A stretch of DNA of 11,722 nt from CAZAPZ01 sp964487285 (GTDB lineage: Bacteria > Campylobacterota_A > Desulfurellia > JAADFJ01), in contig CAZAPZ010000047.1 of assembly GCA_964487285.1 (NCBI GenBank), positions 1 through 11,722 on the forward strand, read 5' to 3'. Shown one piece after another: positions 8,073 through 11,722 of this stretch. The stretch's first letter is position 1; each line of letters begins with the position of its first letter. Both the position numbers and the translations under genes were made by a program. The notes under the pieces are model-generated. The model was not told the origin of the DNA, ran no database searches, and worked only from the letters and a program-made list of their open reading frames with translations.

Positions 8073-10460
8073 TTAATTTCTTAATGGTTTTCCATGCGTG
8101 AGCATATAAGACATTCTTTCCTGGGTCTTTCTCTCTCCGCATAGTGATAAAAATGCCTCCCTCTCAAGATCCAACAGTTGCTGCTCGGTAACTATTTTCC
8201 CAAAAGGAACGTCGCCGCCTGTTATTACATACGCTATTTTTTCGCCCACCAATCTATCATGCTCACTTATATATCCACCTTTCTGCATATTGTATAAAAG
8301 CATTGATATAAAAGCCTTACCGGTTCGTCCTGCTACCACAACACTATCCGCTTTAGGCTCAAAGCTCTTAGATTCAGCAAGATAAAGAGCAGTTTTTTTA
8401 GCCTCCGAAATCAGATAATCTCCGTTTATAACAATCCTGTCTGATTTTCTCATATATCCAAGCGGCTTAGCCTCAAAAGCGCTTGTTGAAACATGCGCCA
8501 TTGCTATAGTCTCAAAAACCTTTGCAATAAATGGGTTTAGATCTACATCTATTCCTTTCGGGAGATTTTCCGGCACATTCTGCATTATTCTCATAAGTAG
8601 CTCTTTTGTTCCTCCTCCTGCAGGTAGTAAACCAACTCCAACTTCAACAAGCCCCATATAAGTTTCTGCCGCCGCAACAACTTTGTGAGAATGCATACAT
8701 ACTTCGCATCCTCCTCCGACTGTTATGCCATGAGGCGCCGCTACAATCGGTTTTCTGAATTTTTTAAGCGACATAGTCATGTTTTGAAATTCGCGAACGC
8801 TATAATCTATATCATCAAACTCATCATTTTGAATTGCCATAAGCATGAGGGCAAGATTTGCCCCTGCTGAGAATGTACCACCGTCATTTCCTATAACAAG
8901 CGCTTTGTAATTTTTGTCAACTTCATCTAACGCCTTTTTTGTCATTTCGACAATACCGGGGCCTATAGCGTTCATTTTAGTATGAAATTCTAAGTCAGCG
9001 ACTCCGTCACCAAGATCAATAAGCGACGCTTCATCATTTTTTAATATCGTCTTATCTTTGAGATTCCTCAAATTAACAATTTTGTCATTTATTTTGATTT
9101 TTTTATAGGTTTTACTTTTCCAATCGTAATAGGAGGTTTGTTTGTAAAATGATTGATTGGAATTAACCAAATCTTTAACCCATTCAGGAATTTTGAGTCC
9201 TTCTTTTGCTAACCGTTCAACGATGTAATTTATTCCTATTAAATCCGCCAATTCAAACGGCCCTTTTTTCCAATTAAATCCCCATTTGATCGCATTATCA
9301 ATTTCGCAAAGATTATCTGCAATTCCAGGTCCTGTCTCCATTGCATACAAGATAGGATATGCAAAAGCATCCCATACAAACTTGCTGATATCATCGGTTA
9401 AAGCAAATATCGCTTTAAGGGTTCCTTTAAGCGAACCGATTGACTTTGCATTTTCTATCACCTTGAATTGTATTTTTTCAGGTTTTTTATATTCGCCTGT
9501 TTTAAGATCAAGAACCAGTCTCACTCTTTTTCCATCAACAATCGTCTTTTTATAAAACCCCTGCTTCGTTTTGTCGCCAAGCATCTTTTTTTCAAGCATT
9601 AAACTCATAGGAGACGGATCAAAAACAGCATTATAAGGATCATCTTTTGCATTGTCATATACATTTTTAGAAACATTGTACAATACATCGACTCCAACCA
9701 TATCACCCAATCTGAAAGTCGCTGTTTTAGGTCTTCCAAGCAGCTTTCCTGTTAGTTTATCAACTTGATCTACGGATAATTCGTATTTTCTTGCAAGCTC
9801 GAATGTTTTTACTGCCGCATATACACCAATTCTGTTAGCAATAAAATTCGGAGTATCAATACACATTACGCAGGATTTGCCAAGTGTATCTGAAATAAAT
9901 CGTTCCGCTTTCTTGAGAACTGAAATATCGGTTGCATTTGATGGTATAAGTTCGACAAGCTTCAGATATCTCGGAGGATTGAAAAAATGCGTACCGAAAA
10001 AATGAGCTTTAAGGTCATCTGACATACCTTCGGATATTTTGTTAATTGATATTCCCGATGTATTTGTTGTAACAAGTGATCCTAATTTTCTGTATTTATC
10101 AATTTTCTTGAGAAGCTCTTGTTTGATATCGAGTCTTTCCACAACTACTTCGAGAATCCAGTCTGCATCGGAAATTTTGCCTATATCATCACTTATATTA
10201 CCTACTTTAATAAGTGAAGCAAAATCAGATCTATAAAAACTTGCCGGCTTGCTCTTTTTTACTCTTTTTAGACCATCCAATGCAAACCTATTTCTCACTT
10301 CCGGATCGTCTAAATGCTTGCCCTGTTTTTCCTCAATTGCCGTAAGCTTTGGATTAACTATGTCAAGCAGTAGAGTTTCTATGCCGCAATTGGCAAAATG
10401 GGCCGCAATAGAAGCCCCCATGGTTCCCGCACCTATGACAGCAGCCTTTCTAATCATCAT
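8073..10460 (-). CDS. fadN: Bifunctional 3-hydroxyacyl-CoA dehydrogenase/enoyl-CoA hydratase (FadN-like)
   Basis: This protein of about 795 residues combines two beta-oxidation steps, hydrating enoyl-CoA and then oxidising 3-hydroxyacyl-CoA with NAD. The dehydrogenase comes first: the Rossmann motif GAGTMGASIAAHF is at about 10-22, THFFNPPRYLKLVELIP carries the catalytic His158, and TPNFIANRIG leads into the helical dimerisation part. The hydratase is C-terminal (from about 475), with an oxyanion segment GGTFSAGANLALM and the two catalytic acids in GGGCEVCMHSHK (Glu586) and GLVEVGVGLLPAGGGT (Glu606). This order is that of Bacillus FadN and the reverse of E. coli FadB. GGGAGG at 10465-10470 selects ATG 10460, or ATG 10457 three bases later at slightly better spacing; the TTG at 10472 lies inside the ribosome site and is unlikely. 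The gene starts 18 bases after fadR. All catalytic residues appear intact. Confidence 0.95.
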   Translation of the reverse strand: MMIRKAAVIGAGTMGASIAAHFANCGIETLLLDIVNPKLTAIEEKQGKHLDDPEVRNRFALDGLKRVKKSKPASFYRSDFASLIKVGNISDDIGKISDADWILEVVVERLDIKQELLKKIDKYRKLGSLVTTNTSGISINKISEGMSDDLKAHFFGTHFFNPPRYLKLVELIPSNATDISVLKKAERFISDTLGKSCVMCIDTPNFIANRIGVYAAVKTFELARKYELSVDQVDKLTGKLLGRPKTATFRLGDMVGVDVLYNVSKNVYDNAKDDPYNAVFDPSPMSLMLEKKMLGDKTKQGFYKKTIVDGKRVRLVLDLKTGEYKKPEKIQFKVIENAKSIGSLKGTLKAIFALTDDISKFVWDAFAYPILYAMETGPGIADNLCEIDNAIKWGFNWKKGPFELADLIGINYIVERLAKEGLKIPEWVKDLVNSNQSFYKQTSYYDWKSKTYKKIKINDKIVNLRNLKDKTILKNDEASLIDLGDGVADLEFHTKMNAIGPGIVEMTKKALDEVDKNYKALVIGNDGGTFSAGANLALMLMAIQNDEFDDIDYSVREFQNMTMSLKKFRKPIVAAPHGITVGGGCEVCMHSHKVVAAAETYMGLVEVGVGLLPAGGGTKELLMRIMQNVPENLPKGIDVDLNPFIAKVFETIAMAHVSTSAFEAKPLGYMRKSDRIVINGDYLISEAKKTALYLAESKSFEPKADSVVVAGRTGKAFISMLLYNMQKGGYISEHDRLVGEKIAYVITGGDVPFGKIVTEQQLLDLEREAFLSLCGERKTQERMSYMLTHGKPLRN

Positions 10461-10464
10461 CCTA

Positions 10465-10470
10465 CCTCCC
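10465..10470 (-). promoter_or_regulatory. Ribosome binding site of fadN
   Basis: GGGAGG on the minus strand lies four bases before ATG 10460 and seven before ATG 10457. It overlaps the in-frame TTG at 10472, which rules that TTG out as the practical start. Confidence 0.7.
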
Positions 10471-10478
10471 AAATAAAC

Positions 10479-11060
10479 TCAATTTTTCAATAGTCCATGA
10501 CAAAGCAGTTCAAAAACCGTTTTTACCATTTTGTCTATCGGATGTTTTTTTCTTAAAACCCTTATCGTAGAAAGCTCATCAAGCATACCGAAAAGCGATT
10601 TCGCAACTATTTTTACATCTATATCTTCTTTAATATTCCCCATCTTTATACCATATAAGAGTGTCTCTTCGATTATTTTAAGATAATTCCTCAGCTCTGG
10701 AAATACCCCTCCTCTCATAAATGTGCTGCAGCCTCTTAACTCTATTTGAATAACCTGGGCCAGCGAATCGTCTTGCGTTATAAAATTAAAGTGATTATCT
10801 ATAATCTTTCTTAATTTATCTTCAACATCATTAATTTTATCAAGTTCAATGATAAGTCTTTTGTTTAAATCTTTGAGCGCATTTGAAAGAATTGTCAAAA
10901 GAATATCGTCCTTATTTTTAAAATACAGATAAATTGTACCATCGGCAACACCCGCAAGTTTTGCAATATCCGAAACCTTAGCATCGTGATAGCCTTTTTG
11001 AGCAATGACTATTGCTGCAGCTTCCAAAATTTTTCTTTCTTTTCTGAAGTCTTTCCCCAA
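10479..11060 (-). CDS. fadR: TetR-family regulator of fatty acid degradation, Bacillus FadR-like
   Basis: This 193-residue repressor has an N-terminal TetR helix-turn-helix (about 10-55, with VSDIAKLAGVADGTIYLYF at 29-47) and an all-helical ligand domain. The helix-turn-helix and an IELRG segment near 106-110 closely resemble B. subtilis FadR (YsiA) as I recall it. FadR is released from DNA by long-chain acyl-CoA and is unrelated to the GntR-type FadR of E. coli. The start is TTG 11060: AAGGAG stands five bases upstream, and no Met codon occurs until well past the DNA-binding domain. It is the first gene of the operon and sits directly behind a TGAATG-N6-CATTCA palindrome, so autorepression along with the fad genes is likely. 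The ligand is inferred from family and context. PsrA-like regulators are an alternative label. Confidence 0.9.
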   Translation of the reverse strand: MGKDFRKERKILEAAAIVIAQKGYHDAKVSDIAKLAGVADGTIYLYFKNKDDILLTILSNALKDLNKRLIIELDKINDVEDKLRKIIDNHFNFITQDDSLAQVIQIELRGCSTFMRGGVFPELRNYLKIIEETLLYGIKMGNIKEDIDVKIVAKSLFGMLDELSTIRVLRKKHPIDKMVKTVFELLCHGLLKN

Positions 11061-11065
11061 TTTGT

Positions 11066-11071
11066 CTCCTT
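11066..11071 (-). promoter_or_regulatory. Ribosome binding site supporting the TTG start of fadR
   Basis: AAGGAG on the minus strand is five bases before TTG 11060. No ATG or GTG lies at a workable distance that would keep the helix-turn-helix, so this site decides the start. It directly adjoins the operator palindrome. Confidence 0.75.
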
Positions 11072-11091
11072 ATGAATGAATCTCCATTCAT
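11072..11091 (-). promoter_or_regulatory. FadR-type operator palindrome
   Basis: ATGAATG and CATTCAT form a perfect 7-bp inverted repeat around a 6-base spacer. The core TGAATG-N6-CATTCA has the half-sites and spacing of the B. subtilis FadR box (TGAATGA...TCATTCA, recalled from the literature). Two inner positions differ. The site overlaps the edge of the -10 box and covers the expected transcription start, the ideal place for a repressor. The regulator gene begins 12 bases downstream. Confidence 0.85.
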
Positions 11092-11118
11092 TATATCTCT
11101 ATTTTTTTAAACTGTCAA
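11090..11118 (-). promoter_or_regulatory. Consensus sigma-70-type promoter of the fad operon
   Basis: On the minus strand TTGACA (11118-11113) and TATAAT (11095-11090) both match the consensus perfectly and are separated by exactly 17 bases of AT-rich DNA. Transcription should start near 11083, inside the operator, giving a leader of only about 20 bases before fadR. Such a strong promoter would be expected to need tight repression. Confidence 0.88.
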
Positions 11119-11128
11119 GAAATTTTTC

Positions 11129-11137
11129 ATTATAACA
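11129..11137 (-). promoter_or_regulatory. Possible second promoter with extended -10
   Basis: On the minus strand TGTTATAAT is an extended -10 element (TGN-TATAAT), 39 bases upstream of the main -10. The nearest -35-like TTGTCA is 21 bases away, which is too far for a standard promoter, so it would rely on the extended -10. Transcripts from it would still read through the operator. The DNA is AT-rich, so a chance match is possible. Confidence 0.35.
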
Positions 11138-11161
11138 AAACTTTCGCACAAAAATTGACAA

Positions 11162-11337
11162 ATAAATCCTATATTTCCTCACGAACACAGAGATCTATCC
11201 ATATCTTTTTCTTAGCTTACCTGCTGTAGTCAGGGCTTTTAGTTTTAAGCCTAATTACTTTAAGCAGTTATTTATGATAGGGCATAATAAAATCATTGCA
11301 CAATAAGCACCGTTCTGGAGAGATTTTGACAATACGT
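11162..11337 (+). other. Intergenic stretch without a recognisable gene
   Basis: No convincing coding frame, RNA gene or strong terminator is seen. A short GGCTT/AAGCC pairing at 11234-11251 has a 5-bp stem and no T-run. The stretch separates the fad control region from the repeat-bearing DNA to the right. Confidence 0.5.
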
Positions 11338-11388
11338 GTTGCCTCATTTAAAAATCTATACAAAAGTTAAATCGTTGCCTCATTTAAA
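11338..11388 (+). repeat. Direct repeat GTTGCCTCATTTAAA, two copies 36 bases apart
   Basis: Identical 15-mers lie at 11338-11352 and 11374-11388. Similarity continues weakly for another 12-14 bases (CTATACAAAA against TATACGAAA) if a one-base shift is allowed, so this looks like a decayed tandem duplication of about 36 bases. With only two copies it is not a CRISPR. Confidence 0.6.
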
Positions 11389-11672
11389 TTATATACGAAA
11401 TCCTTTGGTTTGCTAACAGCATGACTGCCTGCGTGCGTGCGTCCACGCACAGGCAGATCTGACAATCGCCGCAACTGTTTAAGTGCCGTCAATACCAATT
11501 TATCGTATCTTAATATTGCCGCTCTCTTCTTAGTCTTATCCTGTTGTTGGTGATCAAAACTATATTTTCCCCAATTGATATTGATTCTTATCTTCTTGCC
11601 GAAGTTCCTCGGGATATACGAGCTTATAACATCTTGTAGAGTCGGTTCAATAAATCCATTCGATAGATTCAA
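11367..11672 (-). CDS. Doubtful small ORF, possibly a gene remnant
   Basis: This open frame of 101 codons starts with TTG and has no ribosome site that I can see. The first 70 or so residues are basic with a KLVLTALKQLRRL helix-like end, and I do not recognise them. The following LPVRGRTHAGSHAV is simply the translation of the REP-like hairpin at 11425-11456, and the last codons translate one copy of the direct repeat. It is more likely a remnant interrupted by repeat DNA, or chance, than an intact gene. If real, it could have been a longer protein truncated by insertion of the hairpin element. Confidence 0.2.
   Translation of the reverse strand: MNLSNGFIEPTLQDVISSYIPRNFGKKIRININWGKYSFDHQQQDKTKKRAAILRYDKLVLTALKQLRRLSDLPVRGRTHAGSHAVSKPKDFVYNLNEATI
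11425..11456 (+). repeat. REP-like GC-rich hairpin
   Basis: CTGCCTG-CG-TGCGTG, loop CGTC, then CACGCA-CAGGCAG fold into a 13-bp stem with one 2-base bulge. It is a GC island in AT-rich DNA. The alternating GCGTGCGTGCGT core and flanking CTGCCTG/CAGGCAG resemble dispersed REP-type elements moved by RAYT transposases in some proteobacteria. No T-run follows on either strand, so it is not a clear terminator. Copy number in the genome cannot be seen from this window. Confidence 0.65.
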
Positions 11673-11690
11673 ATGATACCGTTTAAAGAC

Positions 11691-11721
11691 TTGACAGGCA
11701 AATTTTTTTAGTTAGTATGAT
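11691..11721 (+). promoter_or_regulatory. Possible rightward promoter at window edge
   Basis: TTGACA at 11691-11696 is followed by TAGTAT (11713-11718, 16-base spacer) or TATGAT (11716-11721, 19-base spacer) across a T-rich spacer. It would drive a divergent plus-strand gene beyond the window. The -35 is perfect, but the -10 choice is uncertain and the downstream gene is not visible. Confidence 0.4.
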
Positions 11722-11722
11722 A

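Noticed and set aside
10461..10472. TTG at 10472 as fadN start
   Set aside because: It lies inside the GGGAGG ribosome site and would add MGGR before the Rossmann fold; ATG 10460 or 10457 is much better.
11155..11160. Plus-strand TTGACA upstream of the fad promoter
   Set aside because: No -10-like hexamer is found 16-18 bases downstream; the only TATATT is 9 bases away.
11233..11252. Hairpin GGCTT/AAGCC as a terminator for a gene to the right
   Set aside because: The stem is only 5 bp with an AT-rich loop and no T-tract on either strand.
11326..11354. Plus-strand TTGACA followed by TAAAAA as a promoter
   Set aside because: The -10 is a poor match in an A-run, and no gene follows on the plus strand in the window.
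11338..11388. CRISPR-like repeat with 36-base period
   Set aside because: Only two 15-base copies, no further units, no cas genes and no spacer-like uniformity.

Overview
The window is almost entirely one long minus-strand gene cluster for taking up and degrading fatty acids. FadL-type outer-membrane porin features (signal peptide, NPAGL motif, C-terminal Phe) and a second exported protein point to a diderm (Gram-negative-type) bacterium. The DNA is AT-rich. Operon structure, frequent non-ATG starts and strong Shine-Dalgarno (SD) sequences fit a low-GC anaerobic or deltaproteobacteria-like lineage, but the sequence alone does not fix the taxon.

Layout, read 5'->3' along the minus strand from right to left. 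(1) 11722-11061 is a gene-poor region with a REP-like hairpin, a short direct repeat, a doubtful small ORF and the operon control region. That control region has a consensus promoter (TTGACA-17-TATAAT) whose -10 box abuts a TGAATG-N6-CATTCA palindrome. (2) 11060-5114 holds a TetR-family regulator resembling Bacillus FadR, then fadN (3-hydroxyacyl-CoA dehydrogenase/enoyl-CoA hydratase), fadA (thiolase) and fadE (long acyl-CoA dehydrogenase), with gaps of 10-18 bases. (3) 5113-5049 carries a 10-bp inverted repeat. (4) 5048-905 holds an exported LolA/DUF1571-like protein, a long-chain acyl-CoA ligase (fadD) whose start overlaps its stop, the transporter fadL and a hot-dog thioesterase. (5) 858-1 is the N-terminal half of a second, different acyl-CoA ligase that runs off the left edge.

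Together the genes describe a route: FadL admits fatty acids through the outer membrane, the exported LolA-like protein may handle them in the periplasm (hypothesis), and FadD activates them to acyl-CoA. FadE, FadN and FadA then carry out the four reactions of the beta-oxidation spiral. The thioesterase can release CoA from stalled or excess acyl-CoAs. The regulator presumably senses long-chain acyl-CoA and represses the whole set through the palindrome. No ETF or ETF:quinone oxidoreductase gene, needed to take electrons from FadE, is in the window. The most noteworthy points are the Bacillus-like fadR/fadN-A-E module and operator joined to outer-membrane uptake genes, and the LolA-like protein coupled to fadD.
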